Shown here piece by piece: positions 20,244 to 29,243 of a stretch of 64,000 nt of DNA (the first letter of the stretch is position 1; every line of letters begins with the position of its first letter). The position numbers and the translations under genes were made by a program. The DNA comes from Gillisella vitis (lineage in GTDB: Bacteria; Pseudomonadota; Alphaproteobacteria; Rhizobiales; Rhizobiaceae). The stretch spans positions 310,001 to 374,000 of the forward strand of contig NZ_LMVL02000004.1 in NCBI RefSeq assembly GCF_001541345.2, in the 5' to 3' direction. The notes beneath the pieces are model-generated. The model did not search any database and had not been told where the DNA came from. It saw nothing but the letters and a program-made list of their open reading frames with translations.

Positions 20244-23200
20244 ATGGCGATCAAAGCAAGCATTTATCATCTCACCCATTATAAATATGACACGCCGATC
20301 CGCCTGGGGCCGCAGATTATTCGCCTGAAACCGGCGCCCCATTCCAGAACCAAGGTTCTGAGCCATTCCCTCAAGGTCACGCCCGAAAACCACTTCGTCA
20401 ATCTCCAGCAGGATCCCTACGGCAACTATCTGGCCCGTTTCGTGTTTCCCGATCCGGTCACCGAGTTCAAGATCGAAGTCGATCTCACCGCCGATATGAG
20501 CATCTACAACCCCTTCGATTTCTTCACGGAGGAAGAGGCCGTCACCTGGCCCTTCGAATACCCGGAGGATATTCGCGAGGATCTGGCGATCTACAAAAAG
20601 CCGGAGCCGGACAGCCCCGCCCTCGACGCCTATCTGAAGACCCTCGACATGACGCCCGGCCAAGGCACGGTCGACATGATCGTCGGGCTCAATGCCCGCC
20701 TGCAAAGCGAAATCGGCTATGTGATCCGCCTGGAGCCGGGCGTGCAGACACCGGATGAAACGCTGACCTCGGCGCGTGGCTCCTGCCGAGATACCAGCTG
20801 GTTGCTGGTGCAGATCCTCCGGCATCTGGGCTTTGCCGCCCGCTTTGTCTCCGGCTATCTGATCCAGCTGAAACCGGATCTGGAAGCGCTGGATGGCCCT
20901 TCCGGCACCAAGGTGGATTTCACCGATCTGCATGCCTGGGCGGAAGCCTATATTCCCGGCGCTGGCTGGATCGGCCTTGACCCGACCTCCGGCCTGATGA
21001 CCGGCGAAAGCCATATTCCGCTGGCCGCCACCCCGCATTACAAAAACGCCGCGCCGATTTCCGGCGGCTATTTCGGGCAAGCCAAAACCGATTTCGATTT
21101 CGACATGAAGGTAACACGGGTTGCCGAGCATCCGCGCATCACCAAGCCATTTTCCGATGAAAGCTGGGAAGCTCTGAATGCGCTGGGCCTGAAGGTTGAT
21201 GGCGATCTGAAGGCCCATGACGTGCGCCTGACCATGGGCGGCGAGCCGACCTTCGTGTCGATCGACGATTTCCAGTCGGCGGAATGGAATACCGACGCGG
21301 TTGGCCCGACGAAGCGGGCGTTGGCCGATCAATTGATCCGAAAACTGCGCACCCGCTTTGCGCCCGGTGGCTTCCTGCATTACGGCCAGGGCAAATGGTA
21401 TCCGGGCGAAAGCCTGCCGCGCTGGACCTTCTCGCTCTACTGGCGCAAGGATGGCAAGCCGATCTGGCATAATCCGGACCTAATCGCCACCGAGCAGGCC
21501 GATACCAATGTGAGCCATGAGCAGGCCGAAGCGCTGATGGCTGGCATTGCCACCGAGTTGGAGATCGAGCCTGACATGATCCTCCCGGCCTATGAAGATC
21601 CAGCAGCCTGGATCATCAAGGAAGGCAGCCTGCCGGAAAATGTCGATCCGTCCAATTCCAAGCTGGAAAGCCCGGAAGAGCGCGCCCGCATCGCCAAGGT
21701 GTTTGAGCGCGGTTTGACGATCCCGACCGGCTATATTCTGCCGGTCCAGGCCTGGAACGCCAAGGCCAGCGGGCGGCGTTGGATCAGCGAGAAATGGCGC
21801 ACCCGGCGCGGCAAGATTTTCCTCATTCCAGGCGACAGTCCTGTCGGCTTTCGCATGCCGCTCGGCACCCTGCCCTATGTGCCCCCCTCGCAATATCCCT
21901 ATATCCACACGGCTGACCCGTCCATTCCGCGCGCGCCACTGCCGGATTTCGGACCTGATACCCGCGAAGGCCGGGCGCTGTCGGAAGCATCGCGCAAGAC
22001 CAGCGACACCCAGCAGGACCGCAACGAACAGAATATCTCAGGATCGGCTGGGGATATAACCGGCGCGGTGCGCACCGCCATGAGCGTCGAGCCGCGCGAT
22101 GGCCGGCTCTGCGTCTTCATGCCGCCGGTGGAGCGGATCGAGGACTATCTGGAACTGGTGGCCGCCGCCGAGACCGCCGCGCGCAATCTTGGCCTGCCGA
22201 TCCACATCGAAGGCTATGCGCCGCCGCAGGACGAGCGAATCAATGTCATCCGCGTCGCGCCCGATCCTGGGGTTATCGAGGTGAATATCCACCCCGCCGA
22301 TAGCTGGCAGGATTGCGTGGCCACCACCGATATCATCTATGAAGAAGCCCGCCAGACGCGGCTTGGCGCCGACAAGTTCATGATCGATGGCCGCCATACC
22401 GGCACCGGCGGTGGCAACCATGTGGTGGTCGGCGGTGCCAATCCCGGCGACAGCCCGTTCCTGCGCCGCCCGGATCTGCTGAAAAGCCTGGTCCTGCATT
22501 GGCAGCGCCATCCGGCTTTGTCCTATATGTTCTCAGGCATGTTCATCGGCCCGACCAGCCAGGCGCCACGCTTTGACGAAGCCCGCCATGATACGCTCTA
22601 TGAGCTGGAAATCGCCCTGGCCCAGATTCCCATGCCAGACAGTGGCGCGGCCCCGCCCCTGCCCTGGCTGGTCGACCGGCTGTTTCGCAACCTGCTGACC
22701 GATGTCACCGGCAACACCCATCGCTCGGAAATATGCATCGACAAGCTGTTCTCGCCGGATGGGCCGACAGGCAGACTGGGTCTGGTTGAATTCCGTGGCT
22801 TTGAAATGCCACCGAATGCCCGCATGTCGCTGGCCCAGCAATTGTTGGTGCGGGCGCTGATCGCGCGGTTCTGGAAGAACCCGATCGGTGGAAATTTCGT
22901 GCGCTGGGGTACGGCGCTGCATGACCGCTTCATGCTGCCGCATTATCTCTGGCAGGATTTTCTCGAAGTGTTGTCAGACCTGCGGGAACACGGCTTTGAC
23001 TTCAAGCCGGAATGGTTTGCGGCACAGCTCGAATTCCGCTTCCCCTTCGTCGGACAGGTGGAATACGAAGACAGCAAACTGGAGCTGCGCCAGGCGCTGG
23101 AGCCATGGCATGTGATGGGCGAGGAAGGTGCGATCGGTGGCACGGTGCGCTATGTCGATAGTTCGGTCGAGCGTTTGCAGGTCAAGCTGGAGACCGCCAA

Positions 23201-23588
23201 TCCCGACCGGTACACTATTGCCTGCAATGGCCGCCGCCTGCCCCTGAAGAAAAGCGGTACCAATGGCGTCGCTGTCGCCGGGGTTCGCTACAAGGCCTGG
23301 CAACCGGCATCAGGGCTGCATCCGGTCCTGCCTGTAAACACACCGCTAACATTCGACGTTTATGATATATGGACAGGGCGGTCGATTGGTGGTTGTGTGT
23401 ATCATGTCGCGCATCCCGGTGGTCGCAGTTATGATACTTTCCCTGTGAATGGTAATGAAGCGGAGGCCCGGCGGCTTGCGCGGTTCGAACCCTGGGGCCA
23501 TACAGCCGGATCTTATCCGCTGTGGCCGGAAGCCGTCTCGCCGGAATTTCCGCACACATTGGATTTGCGGCGACCACACGGGATCTAA
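20244..23588 (+). CDS. Transglutaminase-like plus DUF2126 putative amidoligase fusion
   Basis: This protein has 1114 residues. The start at 20244 ([10 protein letters not shown]) follows GAGGGG; an in-frame start at 20103 gives a non-conserved leader. The N-terminal third is a transglutaminase/cysteine-protease fold with beta-barrel N-domain. The catalytic triad is readable as Cys181 (ARGSCRDTS), His230 (DLHAWAEAY) and Asp246 (GLDPTSG). From about residue 310 ([12 protein letters not shown]) to about 1000 lies DUF2126. That family is assigned in the literature to the glutamine-synthetase-fold amidoligases that join carboxyl and amino groups using ATP. Conserved stretches such as [16 protein letters not shown] and [12 protein letters not shown] support this. 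The combination suggests that one polypeptide both makes and cleaves a peptide or isopeptide bond. It heads a three-gene set with the ATP-grasp/alpha-E protein and a second transglutaminase. The substrate is unknown. Confidence 0.93.
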   Translation: MAIKASIYHLTHYKYDTPIRLGPQIIRLKPAPHSRTKVLSHSLKVTPENHFVNLQQDPYGNYLARFVFPDPVTEFKIEVDLTADMSIYNPFDFFTEEEAVTWPFEYPEDIREDLAIYKKPEPDSPALDAYLKTLDMTPGQGTVDMIVGLNARLQSEIGYVIRLEPGVQTPDETLTSARGSCRDTSWLLVQILRHLGFAARFVSGYLIQLKPDLEALDGPSGTKVDFTDLHAWAEAYIPGAGWIGLDPTSGLMTGESHIPLAATPHYKNAAPISGGYFGQAKTDFDFDMKVTRVAEHPRITKPFSDESWEALNALGLKVDGDLKAHDVRLTMGGEPTFVSIDDFQSAEWNTDAVGPTKRALADQLIRKLRTRFAPGGFLHYGQGKWYPGESLPRWTFSLYWRKDGKPIWHNPDLIATEQADTNVSHEQAEALMAGIATELEIEPDMILPAYEDPAAWIIKEGSLPENVDPSNSKLESPEERARIAKVFERGLTIPTGYILPVQAWNAKASGRRWISEKWRTRRGKIFLIPGDSPVGFRMPLGTLPYVPPSQYPYIHTADPSIPRAPLPDFGPDTREGRALSEASRKTSDTQQDRNEQNISGSAGDITGAVRTAMSVEPRDGRLCVFMPPVERIEDYLELVAAAETAARNLGLPIHIEGYAPPQDERINVIRVAPDPGVIEVNIHPADSWQDCVATTDIIYEEARQTRLGADKFMIDGRHTGTGGGNHVVVGGANPGDSPFLRRPDLLKSLVLHWQRHPALSYMFSGMFIGPTSQAPRFDEARHDTLYELEIALAQIPMPDSGAAPPLPWLVDRLFRNLLTDVTGNTHRSEICIDKLFSPDGPTGRLGLVEFRGFEMPPNARMSLAQQLLVRALIARFWKNPIGGNFVRWGTALHDRFMLPHYLWQDFLEVLSDLREHGFDFKPEWFAAQLEFRFPFVGQVEYEDSKLELRQALEPWHVMGEEGAIGGTVRYVDSSVERLQVKLETANPDRYTIACNGRRLPLKKSGTNGVAVAGVRYKAWQPASGLHPVLPVNTPLTFDVYDIWTGRSIGGCVYHVAHPGGRSYDTFPVNGNEAEARRLARFEPWGHTAGSYPLWPEAVSPEFPHTLDLRRPHGI

Positions 23589-23822
23589 GCATGTCGCGTA
23601 AAAGTGTGAAACGGTTTTATGAAGACGACATGCGCCAACAAGAAGCTATGTCGCGTAAAAGTGTGCAGCGGTTTTGCGAGAACGACATGCTTCAGCGAGA
23701 AAGCATGTTGCGTAAAAGTGTCTAGCGGTTTTACGGAGACGACATGCTTCAACAAGAAGCTATGTCGTTCCGGTAAATATGTGAAACCGTTTTACGAGAA
23801 CGACATGCTTCGGCAGGAATGA
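23589..23822 (+). repeat. Four-unit 57-bp tandem palindromic repeat
   Basis: Four units begin at 23591, 23648, 23705 and 23762, each 57 bp apart. Each contains a core of about 45 bp bounded by near-inverted ends (GCATGTCG ... CGACATGC) with an AAAAGTGTG-n-GGTTTT centre. The sequence resembles the small palindromic elements (RIME-like) common in rhizobial intergenic regions, here tandemly amplified. Because 57 is a multiple of three, units 1-2 form an open frame of repeats such as MSRKSVKRFYEDDM. A TAG ends that frame in unit 3. Unit 4 is diverged, with about 4 extra bases in its first half. Its end supplies the GCAGGA ribosome site of the next gene. Confidence 0.9.
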
Positions 23823-23824
23823 AG

Positions 23825-26239
23825 ATGACCAAGCGTACGGCCATTGAGATGGACAGGCTGGAGAAGGACCCCGGAGCGGCATTTGCCGATGGCTACCGGG
23901 CCTTGCCCGGTGCTGCCGATGAAATGCTGGACCGGGATGGCAACATCCGTCCGGTCTGGCAAAATTTCGTCGCCGCCATCAACGGCATGGATGAAGAGCA
24001 ATTGCACGAGCGCTTTGCCCGTGCCGACCGCTATCTACGCGATGCCGGAGTCTTCTACCGCGCCTATGGGTCTGCCGGTCCCACCGAGCGGGCCTGGCCG
24101 TTCTCCCATATTCCGGTTCTGATCGCCGATGCGGAATGGCAGGTTCTGGCGCGAGGGCTGGTGCAGCGGGCCGAATTGCTGGAACGGGTTGTCGCCGATA
24201 TCTACAGCGATAACAGGCTGGTGCAGGAAGGCTTCATTCCGCCCGCACTGATCGCCGCCAATGGTGAATTCCTGCGGCCCCTGGTCGGGGTGAAGCCGGC
24301 GGGTGGCCATTACCTGCATTTTTGTTCCTTCGAGATCGGCCGTGGGCCAGATGGTGCCTGGTGGGTGCTGGCTGACCGCACCCAGGCCCCATCCGGGGCT
24401 GGATTTGCGCTGGAAAACCGGGTGGCGACGGCGCGGGCCTTTTCCGACATCTATGCCGAAACCCATGTCCACCGGCTCGCCTCGTTCTTCGGGGCGTTTC
24501 GTGATGCGCTTCAGGGCCATAAGCAAAGCCCTGATGACAGGATCGCTGTGTTGTCCCCCGGCCCGGCCAATGAAACCTATTTCGAACATGCCTATATCGC
24601 CCGCTATCTCGGCATCATGCTGCTGGAGGGCGAGGATCTGACCGTGGTCAACGGCAAGGTGATGGTACGCACCGTGGCCGGGCTGAAGCCGATCGGGGTG
24701 CTGTGGCGTCGTTTGGATGCGGCCTTTGCCGATCCACTGGAACTGAACCAGCTTAGCCATATCGGCACACCGGGCGTGGTGCAGGCGCTGCGCAACAATG
24801 CGGTCACCTTCGTCAATGCGCTCGGCTCCGGCATTCTCGAAACCCGGGCGTTGATGGCTTTCCTGCCGACCATCTGTCGCCATATGCTTGGTGAGGATCT
24901 GTTGCTGCCCTCGATTGCCACCTGGTGGTGCGGGCAAAAACAGGAGCGCGACCACGTCGCCCGCAATATCGAGAAAATGGTGATCGGCCCGGCCTATTCG
25001 CGCCAGCCATTTTTCGATGACAACAGGCAGTCGGTGCTGGGCGCGACCCTGCGGGAAACCGCCCAGCAGTCGATTGCCGGCTGGCTGGAAACTGACGGCG
25101 CCAAGCTGGTCGGTCAGGAAGCCGTTACGCTATCGACCACCCCCGCCATGGTCGATGGCAGGCTGCAACCAAGACCGATGAGCCTGCGGGTGTTTGCGGC
25201 ACGCACCAGGGACGGTTGGCAGATCATGCCCGGCGGGTTTGGGCGGATCGGCAGCGGCAGCGATGTGGCGGCCATGGCCATGCAGGCCGGAGGCTCTGCC
25301 GCCGATGTCTGGATCGTTTCGGAAAAGCCGGTCGAGCGGATCACGCTGCTGCCAGCCGAAGAACAGTTTACCCGCAATATGCCGGGCAGCCTGCCCAGCC
25401 GCGCCGCCGACAACCTGTTCTGGCTTGGCCGCTATATCGAGCGGGCCGAAGGGGCGCTCAGAATTCTGCGCGCCTGGAATGCCCGCTTTGCAGAAACAGC
25501 CGACCCGAAACAGCCGCTTCTGGCCTTTGTCAGCGACTATCTGGAAGCACTGGACATCAATACCGACCAGGGCGTGCCGGAAAGCCTGCTTGGCAATATC
25601 AACAGCGCGGTCTATTCAGCCAGCAATATCCGCGACCGATTCTCGCCGGATGGCTGGCTGGCGCTGAATGATCTCGCCAAGACCGCGCGCCGCTTCCATG
25701 AAAAGATCAAGCCCGGCGACGACGCCTCGCATGCCATGACCATCCTGCTGCGCAAGCTGGCGGGCTTTGCCGGTCTGGTGCATGAAAACATGTATCGCTT
25801 CACCGGCTGGCGGTTCCTGGCCATCGGCCGCTATTTGGAGCGCGGCATGCACATGACCCGGTTGCTTGGCCATATGGCGGGGCAGGACGCACCGGACGGT
25901 GCGCTCGACATGCTGCTGGAGATCGGCGACAATGTCATGACCCATCGGCGGCGCTATAATGTCAACACCGCCCACCTGACCGTGACAGATCTTCTGGCGC
26001 TCGACCCGCTCAACCCGCGCTCCATCCTGTTTCAACTCAACGAGATCCACAACGAAGTGGAACAATTGCCCAATGCCAAGGTCAACGGCCAAATGTCGCG
26101 CTTCCTGCGCGAAACCGTCCGGCTGCATTCGAGCGTGGCGGTGATGACGCCGGAAATGATGACGCCTGATATCTACAATCATCTGGAAAAAGAACTGGAA
26201 TTGCTGTCTGATCTTTTGGCGCAAACCTATCTCGGATGA
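23825..26239 (+). CDS. Circularly permuted ATP-grasp / alpha-E domain fusion protein
   Basis: This protein has about 804 residues. I prefer the ATG at 23825 (MTKRTAIEMD) because AGGA lies eight bases upstream; the ATG at 23819 is too close to it. The first about 500 residues form a circularly permuted type 2 ATP-grasp domain. Landmarks are DGYRALPGAADEM, FYRAYGS, the nucleotide-binding segments around SFEIGRGPDGAWWVLADR, LSPGPANETYFEHAYIAR, and the late GSGSDVAAMAMQAGG region. From about 515 (SRAADNLFWLGRYIERAEG) to the end is an all-helical alpha-E domain (DUF403). In many bacteria these two are separate adjacent genes. Comparative work places them with transglutaminases and DUF2126 in a predicted peptide-ligation system. 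The ATP-grasp domain would form an amide bond; the alpha-E role is unknown. Its stop codon overlaps the start of the next gene. Confidence 0.92.
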   Translation: MTKRTAIEMDRLEKDPGAAFADGYRALPGAADEMLDRDGNIRPVWQNFVAAINGMDEEQLHERFARADRYLRDAGVFYRAYGSAGPTERAWPFSHIPVLIADAEWQVLARGLVQRAELLERVVADIYSDNRLVQEGFIPPALIAANGEFLRPLVGVKPAGGHYLHFCSFEIGRGPDGAWWVLADRTQAPSGAGFALENRVATARAFSDIYAETHVHRLASFFGAFRDALQGHKQSPDDRIAVLSPGPANETYFEHAYIARYLGIMLLEGEDLTVVNGKVMVRTVAGLKPIGVLWRRLDAAFADPLELNQLSHIGTPGVVQALRNNAVTFVNALGSGILETRALMAFLPTICRHMLGEDLLLPSIATWWCGQKQERDHVARNIEKMVIGPAYSRQPFFDDNRQSVLGATLRETAQQSIAGWLETDGAKLVGQEAVTLSTTPAMVDGRLQPRPMSLRVFAARTRDGWQIMPGGFGRIGSGSDVAAMAMQAGGSAADVWIVSEKPVERITLLPAEEQFTRNMPGSLPSRAADNLFWLGRYIERAEGALRILRAWNARFAETADPKQPLLAFVSDYLEALDINTDQGVPESLLGNINSAVYSASNIRDRFSPDGWLALNDLAKTARRFHEKIKPGDDASHAMTILLRKLAGFAGLVHENMYRFTGWRFLAIGRYLERGMHMTRLLGHMAGQDAPDGALDMLLEIGDNVMTHRRRYNVNTAHLTVTDLLALDPLNPRSILFQLNEIHNEVEQLPNAKVNGQMSRFLRETVRLHSSVAVMTPEMMTPDIYNHLEKELELLSDLLAQTYLG

Positions 26240-27132
26240 GCAGAGACCTATCGATGCTGTACGATCTGACACTGCATATGGGCTATGACTACGATGTGGC
26301 CGCCGCTGGCGGACGCCACATCCTGCGCATCATGCCGATCTCGCTGCCGGAGCGGCAAAGGCTGATTGCCGGTTCAATTTCCATCGAGCCGCAGCCGGAT
26401 GAGCGTACTGGTTTTGCCGATTTTTTCACGCATCCGGCCACGACTTTTGCCTATCGGTCTTCCCATGACAAACTGGATATCCGCCTTCAGGCCCGTATCC
26501 AGGTGGATAGCCAGCCGTTCACCGCGGATTTTTCGCCACTACCAGACCGGCTTGCCGTCGAGCTTTTCGAATATTGGTCGCTGGAGCCAGCCTCCCCGCA
26601 TCATTTCACCGGATCGAGCCCACGGCTGCCTGAAAACCCCGATATCGCCGCCTATGCCCGCTCCGGCGTGAAGCCCGGCATGACGGTGCGCCAGATCGCC
26701 GAACAGCTTTGCGCCCGTATCCACAAGGATTTCAAATACGATGCCAAGGCCACCACTGTCGATACCACCCCGAAACAGGCCTTTGCCCTGAAAAAGGGCG
26801 TCTGCCAGGATTTTTCCCATATCATGATCGTGGCGCTGCGTAGCCTCGGCATTCCCGCGGGCTATGTCAGCGGCTTCCTGCGCACCATTCCGCCGCCGGG
26901 CAAGGAACGGTTGGCCGGCGCCGACGCCATGCATGCCTGGGTCAGGGTCTGGTGCGGCAAAACCGTCGGCTGGGTCGAGCTTGACCCGACCAATAATATT
27001 GCCGCCGGCACCGACCATGTCGTCGTCGCCTATGGCCGCGATTATTCCGATGTTGCGCCTGTTATCGGCGTGTTGAAAGGCTATGGCAACCACACGACCG
27101 TCCAGGCGGTGGACCTGATTCCGATTGGCTGA
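26236..27132 (+). CDS. Transglutaminase-like cysteine peptidase
   Basis: This protein has 298 residues. The ATG at 26236 overlaps the previous stop (ATGA), indicating translational coupling; a second candidate start is 26254 (MLYDLTLHM). An N-terminal beta-rich transglutaminase N-domain is followed by the catalytic domain. Its triad is Cys190 (KKGVCQDFSH), His233 (DAMHAWVRV) and Asp248 (ELDPTNN). There is no signal peptide, so it is cytoplasmic. It would hydrolyse or transfer amide bonds, perhaps removing the peptide tag that the upstream ligases attach. In many rhizobia a proteasome-like Anbu protease gene follows this trio. Here the next gene is an unrelated TadG-like protein. Confidence 0.93.
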   Translation: MSRDLSMLYDLTLHMGYDYDVAAAGGRHILRIMPISLPERQRLIAGSISIEPQPDERTGFADFFTHPATTFAYRSSHDKLDIRLQARIQVDSQPFTADFSPLPDRLAVELFEYWSLEPASPHHFTGSSPRLPENPDIAAYARSGVKPGMTVRQIAEQLCARIHKDFKYDAKATTVDTTPKQAFALKKGVCQDFSHIMIVALRSLGIPAGYVSGFLRTIPPPGKERLAGADAMHAWVRVWCGKTVGWVELDPTNNIAAGTDHVVVAYGRDYSDVAPVIGVLKGYGNHTTVQAVDLIPIG

Positions 27133-27336
27133 CGAGGCGAGCACCGCCTCCGTTTCAACCGCACTATTTCAGGAATAGGTTGCATTTGAGCAACCCTATT
27201 AAGCCAGTTGCAAGCAGTGTGTCCTATCAATTCCTCAGCAGCGATGCGGATCGTCAAGCCACGGTCCTGTTGCAGGAAACACGACCGGTGCTTTCGTTTC
27301 ACTCAGGAAATGACAAGTGCCGGATCAACGTCACGG

Positions 27337-28623
27337 ATGGACATGATGGTCATTTCGGCGCTTCGCCCTCGTTTGCGTGCCTGTCGTTTGCTTGCCTCAA
27401 AAGTACGGCGATCCGCCGCTTTGGCAATTCCCCTGCTGCGCCATACCGGCGGCAATTTCGGCATGATGACGGCGGTTCTCCTGCCGGTTTCCATCGGCGT
27501 TGCAGGTCTGGCGATGGATGCGACGGAAACGGTGCAATCAAGAAGCGCCTTGCAAAGCTCTGTGGATGCAGCAGCCCTTGCCGCCGCCTCGGCAATGAGC
27601 AACGGCATGAGCGAGGCTGACGCCATTGCCCTTGCCAAGAGCTTCCTTGCCTCGCAGCTGGCCAATACCATGGCCAGAGACGAGGACACCAGTTTGGTGG
27701 ACCAGATCACACAGCTGGAACCGGATATTTCCGTCAAGACCACCCAGGTCAACAGCTCATCGACCTCCTATGACGTAGAACTGACAGGCAGCTACACCAT
27801 GACGATGAACCCGCTTTCGAGGGTCCTGGGGTGGGAGACGGTGACGTTGAAAGCCTATGGCAAGGCCCAGGCCGCGACCACTGCATCGGAGAGCCCGCTC
27901 TCGATGTATCTGGTACTTGACCGGTCAGGCTCGATGAACGACGAAACGACGACGACCTACACGGGGACGTGCACCACAACCACCACGTCTGGCTATGGCC
28001 GCAACAAGAAGACCACGACGACGAGCTATAGCTGCACGAAAAACTACACGAAGATCGAATCCCTGAAGCTGGCCGTCGCCGATCTGGCCGCACAGCTCAA
28101 GAAGGCCGATCCAAACAGTGAATATGTACGCACCGGTGCCGATTCATACAATGCCAGTGCCGATACCGCCCAGGCGATGAGCTGGGGAACCGCCAATGTC
28201 GTCACCTACGTCAACGCGCTCAGCGCTACCGGCGGGACCGATGCCAGGGGCGCACTGAGTGCCGCCTATAGCGCGCTGCAAACATCCAACAAGACAGAGA
28301 TTACCGCCCATAATGTGTCAAGCGTCAGCAAGATTGGCCGTTACATCGTCTTCATGACGGACGGGGAAATGACCGGCAACAGCAGCAGCTGGAGCTCCAG
28401 CATCGACTCCGCCGTGCGCAGCCAATGCACCAGCATCAAGGCCGATGGCATCCAGATTTATACGGTTGCGTTCATGGCACCGGCCAATGGCAAGTCGCTG
28501 CTCAGTGCCTGCGCCAGCGACGCCTCGCACTATTACGAGGCCACCGATGCGGCAAGCCTTGTCGCCGCCTTCGGGGAAATTGGCAAGAAAGCGACCTCCA
28601 CCTCGACCCGCCTGATGAATTGA
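27337..28623 (+). CDS. TadE/TadG-like protein with von Willebrand A domain
   Basis: This protein has about 428 residues; the start is uncertain (ATG 27310 or 27337). One hydrophobic segment at about 41-59 (FGMMTAVLLPVSIGVAGLAMD) matches the TadE/TadG N-terminal region that anchors Flp-pilus assembly proteins in the membrane. The rest is predicted periplasmic. A von Willebrand A domain carries a metal-ion adhesion site: DRSGS at 195-199, Thr301 in TGGTDARG, and Asp342 in MTDGEMTG. Between the first two motifs is a Thr/Tyr/Lys-rich insertion (about 203-235) with two cysteines. No other tad or cpa genes lie nearby, so it may serve adhesion or envelope binding independently of a pilus. No close upstream ribosome site decides the start. 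Confidence 0.85.
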   Translation: MDMMVISALRPRLRACRLLASKVRRSAALAIPLLRHTGGNFGMMTAVLLPVSIGVAGLAMDATETVQSRSALQSSVDAAALAAASAMSNGMSEADAIALAKSFLASQLANTMARDEDTSLVDQITQLEPDISVKTTQVNSSSTSYDVELTGSYTMTMNPLSRVLGWETVTLKAYGKAQAATTASESPLSMYLVLDRSGSMNDETTTTYTGTCTTTTTSGYGRNKKTTTTSYSCTKNYTKIESLKLAVADLAAQLKKADPNSEYVRTGADSYNASADTAQAMSWGTANVVTYVNALSATGGTDARGALSAAYSALQTSNKTEITAHNVSSVSKIGRYIVFMTDGEMTGNSSSWSSSIDSAVRSQCTSIKADGIQIYTVAFMAPANGKSLLSACASDASHYYEATDAASLVAAFGEIGKKATSTSTRLMN

Positions 28624-28717
28624 TTTTGGCAAGGTCAAAGCCAAGCCACGCCAAGACGTCTGGAACTTTCCGCCTCTGGCCAGCCTTTACCCTCCTTGGA
28701 ACCACAAGGAGAAAGTC

Positions 28718-28930
28718 ATGGAAGACACACCTTCGCTGAAACTGGCAAAGCGCTATCTGGAACTGGGCGGCACCCGGAAACTGAAGATGGACGACAACAT
28801 CACCGATACCCGCAAATGGGAAGGCGAGCCAGCGGAAGCCGCCAAATTCTGGGCGGACCATATCGAGGTGCTGGAAGCGGGCGAGAAGAAGCAGGTCGAG
28901 GATTTTCTGCCGTCTATGGCCGACAAGTAG
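28718..28930 (+). CDS. Small conserved-looking protein of unknown function
   Basis: This 70-residue acidic cytoplasmic protein begins with MEDTPSLKLAKRYLELGG and has a strong AAGGAGAAAG ribosome site seven bases upstream. It is charged and probably helical, with no membrane segment, cysteine or metal motif. The segment LAKRYLELGGTRKLKMDDNI looks familiar from small rhizobial hypothetical proteins, but I cannot assign a function. It lies alone between the TadG-like gene and the glycogen operon. Confidence 0.75.
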   Translation: MEDTPSLKLAKRYLELGGTRKLKMDDNITDTRKWEGEPAEAAKFWADHIEVLEAGEKKQVEDFLPSMADK

Positions 28931-29243
28931 CGGAGCGAATGGCTTGCGGGCTGGCCGCAGTATTGCGGCCCATCACCAACATCCCGCGATAAATGCAGGC
29001 CCTGCAAGCTTTGCTGATGGCGCAAAGGCCGAAGTATCCGCACAAAGTGCGGGCGCACAATAATCTCAAGAATAATCCGGGGCTTAACTGAGCCATAAAA
29101 ACACGAAGCAACGATTGCTCCTTAAAAAAATACGCTGTTGCAACTATTCGCCAAGGATGCATACATTGCATGTGCCGGTGGTTGGTAACCCATGACCATC
29201 GGTCTCGCGCCCTGCCCTTTCCTCCTCACCATGTGGCGAAGTC
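28931..29243 (+). other. Intergenic region upstream of the glycogen operon
   Basis: This region of 313 bases with AT-rich patches around 29080-29150 presumably holds the glgP promoter. I see imperfect inverted repeats (for example GCAGGCCCTGCAAGC) but no clear -35/-10 pair and no gene. Confidence 0.45.

Noticed and set aside
20226..21470. Minus-strand open frame of 414 codons inside the DUF2126 gene
   Set aside because: Antisense shadow of a strongly conserved gene; no recognisable protein family.
23591..23725. Short repeat-encoded peptide gene
   Set aside because: The frame of 44 codons (SRKSVKRFYEDDM repeats) exists, but it is terminated in unit 3, has no ribosome site of its own, and is explained by tandem duplication of a non-coding element.
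23589..23822. Possible CRISPR array at the 57-bp repeats
   Set aside because: Units are contiguous and lack unique spacers; no cas genes; the units are palindromic rhizobial elements.
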